Below, piece by piece: positions 24,522-32,190 of a stretch of DNA of 32,736 nucleotides. Made by a program: the position numbers and the translations under genes. The first letter of the stretch is position 1, and every line of letters begins with the position of its first letter. The notes under the pieces were generated by a model that saw only the letters and a list, made by a program, of their open reading frames with translations, made no database searches and was not told the origin of the DNA. The DNA is from Lewinellaceae bacterium (GTDB taxonomy: Bacteria; Bacteroidota; Bacteroidia; Chitinophagales; Saprospiraceae). The stretch covers positions 1 through 32,736 of the forward strand of contig CANJPT010000052.1 in assembly GCA_947476195.1 (NCBI GenBank), written 5' to 3'.

Positions 24522-25766
24522 ATGGAATTTCTCACCACACTTTCCTCTGTCGAACTGATTAATCTTGAAGAACGCTACAATGCCCATAATTACCATCCAC
24601 TTCCGGTAGTACTTGAGCGAGGCAAAGGGGTACATGTCTGGGACATGGAAGGCAAACAATATTTCGATTTTCTTTCCGCCTATAGTGCTGTAAATCAAGG
24701 TCATTGTCACCCCCGGATCATCGATGCCCTGGTAAAACAAGCACAAAAACTAACCCTCACTTCAAGGGCCTTTCATAATAATCTGCTTGGAGAATACGCT
24801 GAATTTATGACCAACTACTTTGGTTATGAGCGCATATTACCCATGAATACAGGTGTGGAAGCGGTAGAAACAGCCATCAAACTTGCCCGGAAATGGGCCT
24901 ATGAGGTAAAAGGGGTGGCAGAAGGTAAAGCAAAGGTGATCTTTGTTTCAGGTAATTTCCACGGAAGGACACTCGGTGTTATCTCGGCTTCTACCGACCT
25001 TGACAGCCGCAAAGGTTTTGGGCCCTATATGCGTGGCTTTGAGGTGATTCCCTATAATGATCTGCCTGCGCTAGAAATCGCCCTGCAGGATCCAAACGTG
25101 GCAGCATTCCTGGTAGAGCCCATTCAGGGGGAGGCCGGTGTTTATGTGCCAGATGAAGGGTACATTTCTACAGCCTACGATCTTTGCAAAGCGCAAAATG
25201 TCCTTTTTATAGCCGATGAAGTCCAGACCGGTATCGCGCGCACAGGCCGCTTGCTCTGCTGTGATCATGAGGGTGTCAAACCTGACCTGCTTATTCTCGG
25301 GAAAGCGCTTTCAGGTGGCGTATTACCTGTAAGTGCCGTGCTTAGCAGTGACGAAGTAATCCTTACCATAAAACCTGGCGAACATGGCTCCACTTTTGGC
25401 GGCAATCCGCTCGGATGTGCGGTAGCGATGGAGGCTTTAAAAGTAGTAGAAGAGGAACACCTCGCCGACAATGCCAAAGAACTTGGCAAAATCTTCCGCT
25501 CGCGTATGCGGGTGCTCCAGCAAAAGCGTCCGGACCTTATTACGCTGGTTCGAGGCAAAGGCTTGCTAAATGCAGTAGTTATCAATGATACTGAACAAAG
25601 CAAGACTGCCTGGAATATCTGTTTAAACATGGCTGAACATGGCTTGCTTGCCAAGCCAACCCACGGCAATGTGATCCGTTTTGCACCACCTTTGGTTATG
25701 ACCGAAAGCCAACTGGGCGAATGTTGTGATATTATTGAAGGGGTATTTATGGGATTTGGAGGGTAG
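24522..25766 (+). CDS. rocD: ornithine--oxo-acid aminotransferase
   Basis: This 414-residue, PLP-dependent class III aminotransferase moves the delta-amino group of ornithine to 2-oxoglutarate, giving glutamate semialdehyde and glutamate, so it links arginine/ornithine to proline or glutamate. N-terminal [22 protein letters not shown] is characteristic of Roc[18 protein letters not shown] (109-125) binds the phosphate region, [10 protein letters not shown] lies at the expected position, ADEVQTG (231-237) holds the pyridine-binding Asp232, and Lys261 in [10 protein letters not shown] should be the Schiff-base lysine. The length matches the family. The ATG at 24522 is directly downstream of the palindromic cluster. 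Confidence 0.95.
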   Translation: MEFLTTLSSVELINLEERYNAHNYHPLPVVLERGKGVHVWDMEGKQYFDFLSAYSAVNQGHCHPRIIDALVKQAQKLTLTSRAFHNNLLGEYAEFMTNYFGYERILPMNTGVEAVETAIKLARKWAYEVKGVAEGKAKVIFVSGNFHGRTLGVISASTDLDSRKGFGPYMRGFEVIPYNDLPALEIALQDPNVAAFLVEPIQGEAGVYVPDEGYISTAYDLCKAQNVLFIADEVQTGIARTGRLLCCDHEGVKPDLLILGKALSGGVLPVSAVLSSDEVILTIKPGEHGSTFGGNPLGCAVAMEALKVVEEEHLADNAKELGKIFRSRMRVLQQKRPDLITLVRGKGLLNAVVINDTEQSKTAWNICLNMAEHGLLAKPTHGNVIRFAPPLVMTESQLGECCDIIEGVFMGFGG

Positions 25767-25790
25767 TCACCTCGGCGAATAACCATAAAA

Positions 25791-25836
25791 AGTCCCCCTC
25801 GGAGTACCAGAAAGCACTTTTAGAGGGTGATTTTTT
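25791..25836 (+). terminator. candidate terminator of rocD
   Basis: AGTCCCCCTC (25791-25800) can pair imperfectly with GAGGGTGATT (from 25823), and a run of T follows. The loop is long (22 bases) and there is one mismatch and a wobble, so it is only a candidate. Confidence 0.35.
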
Positions 25837-25944
25837 CAAAACAGACGTATTGAAAATCAATTAACGTAGTTTAAATCAGCAGTAGTAACCCCACGATACC
25901 GCTCGCGTCCTGCTTTTTAGAAATCATTTAAGACCCTTGCGAGT

Positions 25945-25952
25945 TATCTTTG
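25945..25952 (+). promoter_or_regulatory. candidate -7 box in the leader of the haloperoxidase gene
   Basis: TATCTTTG is an exact TAnnTTTG match, but it lies 278 bases before the next ATG and has no clear -33 partner. If used, it makes a long leader. Confidence 0.28.
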
Positions 25953-26150
25953 CCCATAGAAGTGTTTGTCATGGGAGGACGCAGCATCAATTTCCATATA
26001 AAGAAATTAAAAAGGTATTAAAAATAGCTTATTCCGATAATTATTTCCGCTTTTTAGACCGCTTTTTGATAATATTTTAAGCTAAACCCACTTTTTTTGC
26101 TAAAAGATTTAGACTTTTGTAGAACATAACTGGCAGAAGGGGATTTTGAC

Positions 26151-26174
26151 TGCTAAACACTTGGTGTTTTAGCA
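26151..26174 (+). promoter_or_regulatory. imperfect inverted repeat upstream of the haloperoxidase gene
   Basis: TGCTAAACAC (26151-26160) and GTGTTTTAGCA (26164-26174) pair over 10 bp with a single T bulge and a TTG loop. A -7-like GATATTTG follows at 26176-26183, so the repeat sits where an operator would. GCTAAA recurs at 26081 and 26099. Confidence 0.38.
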
Positions 26175-26229
26175 CGATATTTGCCTCGGGATAATCAAGT
26201 CTCTTTCGGCATCAAACATTTTAATTCTT

Positions 26230-27702
26230 ATGAAGATATTCCAACTTACAAAAATCTTTGCACTCGGGGCATTCTTTCTTGGGATGATGCTCATACCACA
26301 GTCTTGCGGTGAAAAAGAAATCAACACGTCTTCGCTTCCTAATGCACACGACTACAACTATAAAGTGTACTGGGAATGGAACGAAACATTTCTTCAAATT
26401 GACCGCTACGCTAAAGGCTATCGTCCGGGCCCAGGCCCTCGTGCTTTGGCTTATCTCGGCCTTTCGGCTTACGAATGTGTAGTAGCTGGGATCCCTGAAA
26501 ATCGCTCGATTGCGCCACTTTATCCAGGTCTTGATTTGCCACAGGCGGATCCCAATCTGGAGTACTACTGGCCTGCATGCGTCAATGCGTCATATGCTTA
26601 CCTTATGGAGCGCTTTTTCCCGCACATGCAGAACGACCCTAACGCAAATGTCACCCATGCTTTTTCGTTGATTGAAACTACGCGTGCTAAATTGCATGGT
26701 ACCTATGCTCAAGAAACTACGTCTGAAATTCTGGATCGTTCTGAGAAATTCGGCCGGGATGTAGCTGCTGCTGTTTATGCCTGGGAGCAAACCGACGTAG
26801 CGGGTCACAATGCATTCCTGAATCCTCAGCCTACTTCGTACTCACCGCCTGTAGGGCCTGGCTTATGGGCGCCAACACCTCCGGACAATAACCGTGCGAT
26901 GTTCCCATATTGGGGGCAGGTGCGCACATTTGCACTCCGACCTGACGAAAGATTGTGCCGCCCTCCGATCGCTTATGGTGAGAATACCGCTTCTCCTTTC
27001 TATTCTCAGGCACTGGAGGTATACAGCACCGTAAATACGATCAAGAACCCACCAGCTGGTTTAGAGGATTGGGCTGCTAACCAACGTTGGGCCGCTATTT
27101 TCTGGAGTGATGATATCACAAATCTGACATTCGCTCCCCCTCCACGCCTTGTGGCTGTACTTAACCAGGTGGCCGCCAACGAACAACTTGACCTTGCTGG
27201 TTGCGCAGAAGCTTATGCCAAAATGGGCCTGGCGCTCAGCGATGCTGGTGTTGCACTCTGGAACTCTAAATATGTGTACAATGTAGAGCGTCCAGTTAGC
27301 TACATCCGCCGAGTAGTATCCCAACAATATCCTGAAGCAGCCAACTGGCTAAGCCTATTGGACGCTACTTCAGTGGGTGGAATGTATGGGATTACCCCTG
27401 CTTTCCCGGCGTATCCTTCCGGTCACTCTGGCTTTGGCGGTGCTGGGGGTAAGATCCTTTCCTCGTTCTTCGAATATAATGCCAGCCACCCTGGTACCTA
27501 TACTTTCACTGACCTGTGTCACCTGCTCCGTACAGAGTTCCTGGGTACGCCGCGCGTATTCACTTCCTTCTCTCAGTTAGGCGAAGAAGATGCTTACTCC
27601 CGTATTCCATTGGGTGTTCACTTCCGCATGGACTGCGAAGTTGGTCTCGAAGTGGGGCGTTTGGCTGCACAACGGGTCTTGGAACTTCCCTGGAAGAAAT
27701 AA
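26230..27702 (+). CDS. vanadium-dependent haloperoxidase-like lipoprotein (PAP2 superfamily)
   Basis: The protein has 490 residues. A lipoprotein signal ends near LIPQSC (Cys26). The C-terminal half carries the vanadate/phosphate pocket: Lys347 and Arg354 in LWNSKYVYNVERP (seven apart, as Lys353/Arg360 of the fungal chloroperoxidase), PAYPSGHS with Ser397-Gly398-His399, and SRIPLGVHF with Arg458 and the axial ligand His464 (six apart, as Arg490/His496). Intact ligands predict a haloperoxidase or a vanadate-sensitive acid phosphatase, anchored at the envelope. The nearest neighbour is a paralogue downstream, with a strong terminator between them. Halide preference cannot be read. Confidence 0.88.
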   Translation: MKIFQLTKIFALGAFFLGMMLIPQSCGEKEINTSSLPNAHDYNYKVYWEWNETFLQIDRYAKGYRPGPGPRALAYLGLSAYECVVAGIPENRSIAPLYPGLDLPQADPNLEYYWPACVNASYAYLMERFFPHMQNDPNANVTHAFSLIETTRAKLHGTYAQETTSEILDRSEKFGRDVAAAVYAWEQTDVAGHNAFLNPQPTSYSPPVGPGLWAPTPPDNNRAMFPYWGQVRTFALRPDERLCRPPIAYGENTASPFYSQALEVYSTVNTIKNPPAGLEDWAANQRWAAIFWSDDITNLTFAPPPRLVAVLNQVAANEQLDLAGCAEAYAKMGLALSDAGVALWNSKYVYNVERPVSYIRRVVSQQYPEAANWLSLLDATSVGGMYGITPAFPAYPSGHSGFGGAGGKILSSFFEYNASHPGTYTFTDLCHLLRTEFLGTPRVFTSFSQLGEEDAYSRIPLGVHFRMDCEVGLEVGRLAAQRVLELPWKK

Positions 27703-27736
27703 GATAATTCACGATTGCTAGCTCAATCTTGGAAAT

Positions 27737-27781
27737 AAAAAATGGGGCGAATGGCTATGTGCTGTTCGTCCCATTTTTTTT
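27737..27781 (+). terminator. Rho-independent terminator after the first haloperoxidase gene
   Basis: AAAAAATGGGGCGAA (27737-27751) pairs with TTCGTCCCATTTTTT (27765-27779) over 15 bp with one G-T wobble; the right arm ends in a T tract. Loop TGGCTATGTGCTG. Confidence 0.87.
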
Positions 27782-27883
27782 GTTCGGGTCCTCCATACTG
27801 ATAAATATTAGATAAGCGCTGGCGACACGATAGTTTGGTTGTTGTAAAAAAGCAATACCTTTCTATCAAATATTTCTCAGATT

Positions 27884-29341
27884 ATGAAAACCACGATCTT
27901 TTTAAGATGCATTTCGTTCAGCCTCTTTTGCGCTATTGTCTCCTGTGGACCTTCAGATCCAACCCCACCGGAACCTCAATTCCCACTGGCCAGCCAATTC
28001 GACTATCAGGTATACTGGAAGTGGAATGAATTGTTCAAAAAATTAGATCGCGTTGCTACAGGTTATCGGCCTTGCCCTGCGCCACGAACCCTGGCATATC
28101 TGGGGCTTTCGGCTTATGAATCGGTTGTGCCAGGAATGCCCTTTCACAAATCACTTGCGCCATTTTATGGCCTTAATTTGCCGCAGACAGACCCCAAACT
28201 TGAATACATCTGGCCTGCTTGTGTGAACGAATCATACGCTTACCTGCTGGAGCGATTCTTCCCGCATTTACAGAACAGTCCGAATCCAGCTGCTTCTGCA
28301 GCATTTGCCGAGATTGAGGTATTGAGAACCTACTTTCACGGTGAATTTGCTGAAGGGGGAACCAAGGCCATCTTATGCCGTTCTGAAAAGTTTGGGCAGG
28401 ATGTAGCCGCTGCGGTTTACACCTGGTCACAAACGGATATGGCAGGTCACAACGCATTTTTGGATCCTCAACCTACTTCCTACCTCCCACCATCAGATCC
28501 CGGGGATTGGCAACCAACTTATCCGGATTATCAAAAAGCTTTTTTTCCGCAATTCGGTCAAGCACAGGTCTTTGCAATGAATCAGGATGAATTATTGTGC
28601 AGACTGCCCATACCGTATAGCACACTACCAAGTTCTCCATACTACGCGCAAGCATTCGAATTGTACAACACAGTCAACGCCATCAAAGACCCGCCTTCAG
28701 GGTTAGAGTTCTGGGCTGCCGAACAGCATTGGATAAGTGAATTTTGGAGCGATGACAATCTCTATTCTACGTTTTCAGCTGGTACTCGTTGGATATCTAT
28801 CGCAGATCAAATGGTAGCTAATGAGAAACTTGATCTGGCAATTTGTGCAGAGATGTATGCCAAGCTAGGGCTCGCCCTAAATGATGCTACAGTGGCAGTT
28901 TGGAAATCAAAATATGTAGATAATGTGGAGCGCCCCATTAGTTATATCGGTCAGGTAATCCAAATTGATTACCCTGCAGCGGCCTATTGGAGTACATTGC
29001 TCAATAACCCAATAAATGGGGCTACGGGCATCACACCGGCATATCCTGCTTATCCTTCTGCACATGCTGGTTTCGGCGGTGCTGGAGCTAAAATATTATC
29101 TTCTTTTTTGGAAAACACGCCAGGACATAGTGGCAACTATATTTTTACAGATCTTTCTCATGAGTATGAAATAAACTTTTTAGGAACACCAAGGGTCTTT
29201 TCTTCTATTGTTCAAATGGGCGAAGAATGCGCTTATTCCAGAATTCCTTTGGGTGTTAATTACCGAATAGACTGCGAAGTTGGTCTCGAGGTAGGTCGCC
29301 TTGCCGCACAAAGAGTATTAGAGTTGCCCTGGAAAAAGTAA
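27884..29341 (+). CDS. haloperoxidase-like paralogue lacking the axial vanadate His
   Basis: The 485-residue protein is a tandem paralogue of the preceding gene, collinear along its length and ending in the same AAQRVLELPWKK. A lipoprotein signal ends in IVSC (Cys21). The vanadate pocket has Lys343 and Arg350 seven apart, but PSGH is changed to PSAH (Ala393), and SRIPLGVH is changed to SRIPLGVN: Asn459 (codon AAT at 29258-29260) replaces the His that binds vanadate in haloperoxidases and is the nucleophile in PAP2 phosphatases. Arg453 is kept. The reading frame is intact and conserved elsewhere, so this looks like a maintained pseudoenzyme or altered enzyme, not decay. The start at 27884 gives the signal peptide. 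Confidence 0.88.
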   Translation: MKTTIFLRCISFSLFCAIVSCGPSDPTPPEPQFPLASQFDYQVYWKWNELFKKLDRVATGYRPCPAPRTLAYLGLSAYESVVPGMPFHKSLAPFYGLNLPQTDPKLEYIWPACVNESYAYLLERFFPHLQNSPNPAASAAFAEIEVLRTYFHGEFAEGGTKAILCRSEKFGQDVAAAVYTWSQTDMAGHNAFLDPQPTSYLPPSDPGDWQPTYPDYQKAFFPQFGQAQVFAMNQDELLCRLPIPYSTLPSSPYYAQAFELYNTVNAIKDPPSGLEFWAAEQHWISEFWSDDNLYSTFSAGTRWISIADQMVANEKLDLAICAEMYAKLGLALNDATVAVWKSKYVDNVERPISYIGQVIQIDYPAAAYWSTLLNNPINGATGITPAYPAYPSAHAGFGGAGAKILSSFLENTPGHSGNYIFTDLSHEYEINFLGTPRVFSSIVQMGEECAYSRIPLGVNYRIDCEVGLEVGRLAAQRVLELPWKK

Positions 29342-29354
29342 TCCAGAAACACAA

Positions 29355-29387
29355 ACGGGGCGATTGGTTGAAAACCAATCGCCCCGT
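29355..29387. terminator. bidirectional hairpin between convergent genes
   Basis: ACGGGGCGATTGGTT (29355-29369) and its exact reverse complement (29373-29387) form a perfect 15-bp stem with a GAA loop. There is no long T tract. It lies between the haloperoxidase paralogue and the convergent thioredoxin-like gene, so it could end both transcripts. Confidence 0.75.
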
Positions 29388-29430
29388 ACTTATTAGGTCA
29401 AAATCTAAAGTCAGATCGTCCAAGATCCAA

Positions 29431-29964
29431 TCAATCCTTCCCGGCTTTATATTTCTCCCAGGTTGTTTTGTTGTACAGTTCTTCTGATGCAAATTTGAGT
29501 TCTTTCATCAAATCAGGCGATTCTTTAAAGCCCGGAGAGATCATGATACGTTCGTATTTTTCGTTCAGATATACCAACGTTGGATAACTCATTTGCCCAT
29601 CTAATAGTGCGACGGCAAGGGAATGTGCGCCGCCGCGCCCATTATCGTTTGGGACAAAGCTGAAGGTTTGATCGCTGAACTTAATGTCTCTACGTTGTTC
29701 TGCATTGAATTTAACAGGGTAAAAATTGGCCGAAATATAGGCGGCCACTGCTGGGTCGGAAAACGCGCCTTTATCCATTCTTTTACACCAGCCGCACCAG
29801 TCGGTGTAGACGTCTATCATCATTTTTTTGGGCTTTGTTTTATTGAGTTCTACCGCTTCTTCCCAGGTATACCATTTCAGTATTTCAGGCTCAGGAGTTC
29901 GGAATGATTGGGTCGCGACGGCGATCGCAGCGAACACCAGAACGAAGAGGGCAATTTTTTTCAT
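29431..29964 (-). CDS. secreted thioredoxin-like protein
   Basis: The 177-residue protein has an N-terminal signal peptide or anchor (MKKIALFVLVFAAIAVATQS) followed by a thioredoxin fold. WCGWC (Cys57, Cys60) in DVYTDWCGWCKRMD is the redox motif, and the cis-proline turn is SYPTLVYL (Pro128). The arrangement W-hydrophobic-E-E-A-V-E-L-N, KPKKMMIDVYTDWCGWC and DPAVAAYISANFYPVKFNAEQ is typical of periplasmic DUF255/thioredoxin_7-like proteins of Bacteroidota. It probably reduces or exchanges disulfides outside the cytoplasm; the partner is unknown. It lies 111 bases downstream of a glycosyltransferase gene and is convergent with the haloperoxidase paralogue. Confidence 0.9.
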   Translation of the reverse strand: MKKIALFVLVFAAIAVATQSFRTPEPEILKWYTWEEAVELNKTKPKKMMIDVYTDWCGWCKRMDKGAFSDPAVAAYISANFYPVKFNAEQRRDIKFSDQTFSFVPNDNGRGGAHSLAVALLDGQMSYPTLVYLNEKYERIMISPGFKESPDLMKELKFASEELYNKTTWEKYKAGKD

Positions 29965-30028
29965 ACTTAATGGTTGTTTTAAATGAATAAACTCCGGGGT
30001 CAGTTGAACCGCTCAGAAAAAAGGTAAA

Positions 30029-30036
30029 CAAAAGTA
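30029..30036 (-). promoter_or_regulatory. candidate -7 box of the thioredoxin-like gene
   Basis: The minus strand reads TACTTTTG, an exact TAnnTTTG match, 64 bases before the ATG at 29964. No clear -33 element. Confidence 0.4.
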
Positions 30037-30075
30037 CAGGGTCTGGTTATTTACTTTCGTTAAGAATTGGCAAAA

Positions 30076-30951
30076 CTACTTCAGTATAACATAGTTCCGA
30101 TATTCCCCTGGCCGCCATCCAGTCCATTTTTCTATCCAATTGGAAATACGCTCCTTCAGGGGCCATTGTACCCGGGTCGGGTCACTTTCAAAATGCCAGT
30201 TCTGTGCTTCGATCCGTGGTAACATCACGGCGGGGTGGGTTCCTTCAAAACGTTCAAGTGGCTCTAAACCATCATAAGGAAAGGTTTCATAGGTGCCCAC
30301 GTGGTTCAGCGCATCTTCATCATTGAGATACATTTTTTTGAAATGCAGTTGCTTCTGCTGTTGCACCCCTGGATGTCTTACCCATCCGTAATGATGGATA
30401 TATTCAGGGATCAGTCGGACATGCAATTTATCCCCTTTGCCTTTTCTGAATCCTTGCGCGTCCCGGTACGAAAAGATCTGCTTGTCATTTCGTACGATCC
30501 GGATCTCGCGTCGATACCAGCATCGACTTTTACCAATAAAGTCATAAGAGCCGTAAAAGTGGCGATAATTGAACAACAGCCCCTCTGTTTTCGGATCATC
30601 CAGCCAGCGTTCCATACTTGCCCGGATACCAGGAAGTGCATTTTCATGTACGCATTCATCACCCTGGATATAAAAACACCAGTCGTATTCGGGTGGAATG
30701 GCCTGGAATGCTTTGTCCGTTTCCAAAGCCAATACCCGTCCGCCTTCCCGGAGAGAATCGTCCCATTCCGTTTCTATAATATGGACCTTAGGATCCCCGA
30801 TACTGCGCACCAGCTCGAGCGTGGCATCTTCTGATTTCCCGACTGCAACTAAGAAATAATCGCAAATGGGTAGAATGGAGGTGATGGCTTGCACGACGGG
30901 ATAGTCGTAAGTGAGCGCATTTCTAACAAAGGTGAATCCGGCAACTTTCAT
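30076..30951 (-). CDS. glycosyltransferase family 2-like protein
   Basis: The protein has 291 residues from the ATG at 30951 (MKVAGFTFVRNALTYDYPVVQAI); a frame extension to 31062 is unlikely because this beta-strand start is typical. It has a GT-A-like fold: IICDY/LVAVGKSEDATLEL for the nucleotide-sugar strand and YIQGDECVHEN (about 95-105), where QGDE (96-99) is the metal-binding DxD-like motif. A basic central region (RCWYRREIRIVRNDKQ) and GTHPAVMLPR follow. No membrane segments are visible, so it may be cytosolic or membrane-associated. The acceptor is unknown. It is divergent from the peroxiredoxin-like gene. Confidence 0.85.
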   Translation of the reverse strand: MKVAGFTFVRNALTYDYPVVQAITSILPICDYFLVAVGKSEDATLELVRSIGDPKVHIIETEWDDSLREGGRVLALETDKAFQAIPPEYDWCFYIQGDECVHENALPGIRASMERWLDDPKTEGLLFNYRHFYGSYDFIGKSRCWYRREIRIVRNDKQIFSYRDAQGFRKGKGDKLHVRLIPEYIHHYGWVRHPGVQQQKQLHFKKMYLNDEDALNHVGTYETFPYDGLEPLERFEGTHPAVMLPRIEAQNWHFESDPTRVQWPLKERISNWIEKWTGWRPGEYRNYVILK

Positions 30952-31151
30952 AGGGGCAAAACTACGATAGACTTGTCGGGCTGAAAGGCTTTTTCCTGCC
31001 AGAAGCATCCACCTCAATAAGACAATTGTACTTTTCGACGAGAACCGCAGCACATTCCACAAATGTGGCTTATTTTTGAGGCGAATTTGAAAAGTACCAA
31101 CCCCAATGCCTCTTTTCAGAGTCTTATAAACTAAATTAAAGCCTATTTAAA

Positions 31152-31766
31152 ATGGAGCGCAGAAAAAAACTCCCGCAGATCGGAGATGTTGCCCCCGCCT
31201 TTGAGGTCCAAACCGAAAAAGGCCTGGTCCGCTTCCCGGAGTACAGCGAAGGCTGCTGGTGCATTTTTTTTGCACACCCGGCCAACTTTACCTCGGCTTG
31301 GACGATGTTTTCTGCTTTTCTTGCGATGAAGGAACGCTGGCTCAATGAACGCAATACTAAAGTACTTGCTCTTACGAATGAATCATTGCGCCCAGACAAC
31401 CAATGGGCAGACAAAGCGCGTCGTTTCATTGGTATTTATCTGAAAGCACCGGTCATTGAAGACCTCGATTTTCATATTGCTAAACTTTTTGGACTCGCTT
31501 CTGGTCGTCGACCACAGCATGGTTGCGATCGTCTTGCACTCATTATTGACCCGGGAGGTATTGTCCGCTTTATTATCCATCGTCCTTTGCCCAATATTGA
31601 AACGGCCCTGCTTGATATTGAGCGCGAATTAGAACGTTTACAGGGAAAGATCATTGAGCCTGCAATTTTTGTGCCTTTGAATGTTGAAGAGCAATTGGAT
31701 GCTTCCGGAGCGTTTTATAAAAGTGAGCCAGCCTATTTTTCCAGAAAGAAAATCAATCCGAATTAA
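31152..31766 (+). CDS. peroxiredoxin-fold protein lacking the peroxidatic cysteine
   Basis: The 204-residue protein aligns with AhpC/TSA peroxiredoxins of the Prx6/1-Cys type: IGDVAPAFEVQTEKG at the N-terminus, the FFAHPANFT strand-turn, NESLRPDNQWADKARRF, GCDRLALIIDPGGIVRFI and a long C-terminal dimer-type extension (IEPAIFVPLN). The catalytic site normally reads PADFTPVCTTE with the peroxidatic Cys; here it is PANFTSAWTMF, with Trp50 in its place (codon TGG at 31299-31301). Other Cys (35, 37, 125) lie elsewhere. Peroxidase activity is therefore doubtful, although the frame is intact. A single-base change from TGC/TGT would be enough, so a sequence error is also possible. It is divergent from the glycosyltransferase. 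Confidence 0.82.
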   Translation: MERRKKLPQIGDVAPAFEVQTEKGLVRFPEYSEGCWCIFFAHPANFTSAWTMFSAFLAMKERWLNERNTKVLALTNESLRPDNQWADKARRFIGIYLKAPVIEDLDFHIAKLFGLASGRRPQHGCDRLALIIDPGGIVRFIIHRPLPNIETALLDIERELERLQGKIIEPAIFVPLNVEEQLDASGAFYKSEPAYFSRKKINPN

Positions 31767-31867
31767 GTTTGGGTGAAGAGGCCGTAATTTTACGATCTTC
31801 ATCTTAGCCGGCAATTCTTTTGACAAAATCCTGATTCAAAGGTTACCCTTTATAGGCTTTACCGCAT

Positions 31868-31875
31868 TACATTTG
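31868..31875 (+). promoter_or_regulatory. candidate -7 box of feoAB
   Basis: TACATTTG matches TAnnTTTG exactly and lies 38 bases before the feoA ATG. No clear -33 partner and no convincing Fur box was recognised. Confidence 0.4.
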
Positions 31876-31913
31876 TGGGTCGAATTTGTCTAAATAAGAA
31901 TTAGTCCAATAAA

Positions 31914-32147
31914 ATGCAACGTCGTTATCGTACCATCCCTGATTTAAAGGTCAATGAAAGTGCCCGGGCCATTGCGTTTGATGATTCGGCTTTGGCCTGT
32001 AAACTCACTTCCATGGGGCTTTTGCCAGGTACGCGTATCGAAATGATCCGAAAATCTCCTTTCGGGAATGCCTATTACGTGAAAGCTGACGGTGTACGCT
32101 TTGCACTCCGCGAAGAAGAAGCGGCCAGTATTCTTTTGGAGATGTAA
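31914..32147 (+). CDS. feoA: ferrous iron transport protein A
   Basis: The 77-residue protein is a single SH3-like FeoA domain that assists the FeoB Fe(II) transporter at the inner membrane. LTSMGLLPGTRIEMIRKSPFGNAYYVKADGVRFALREEEAASI shows the conserved LxxxGLxPGxxI turn, the GxPxx/NAYYV strand and the terminal LREEEA...I segment. It lies 43 bases before feoB in the usual feoAB order. Length is normal for a free FeoA. Confidence 0.94.
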   Translation: MQRRYRTIPDLKVNESARAIAFDDSALACKLTSMGLLPGTRIEMIRKSPFGNAYYVKADGVRFALREEEAASILLEM

Positions 32148-32190
32148 GCACTTTTGACCCTGAGCGAAATGAATTTCGCACCCTTTATTT

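Larger units (their letters stand above)
25767..26229. other. 463-base gene-free region upstream of the haloperoxidase pair
   Basis: No coding sequence is supported. It holds the rocD terminator candidate, an exact TAnnTTTG box (TATCTTTG, 25945-25952) far upstream of the next gene, three direct GCTAAA repeats (26081, 26099, 26152), and an imperfect inverted repeat. The region is AT-rich and looks regulatory rather than coding. Confidence 0.5.

Noticed and set aside
30301-30834. 177-codon plus frame antisense to the glycosyltransferase
   Set aside because: The minus frame has the GT motifs; this one is its shadow.
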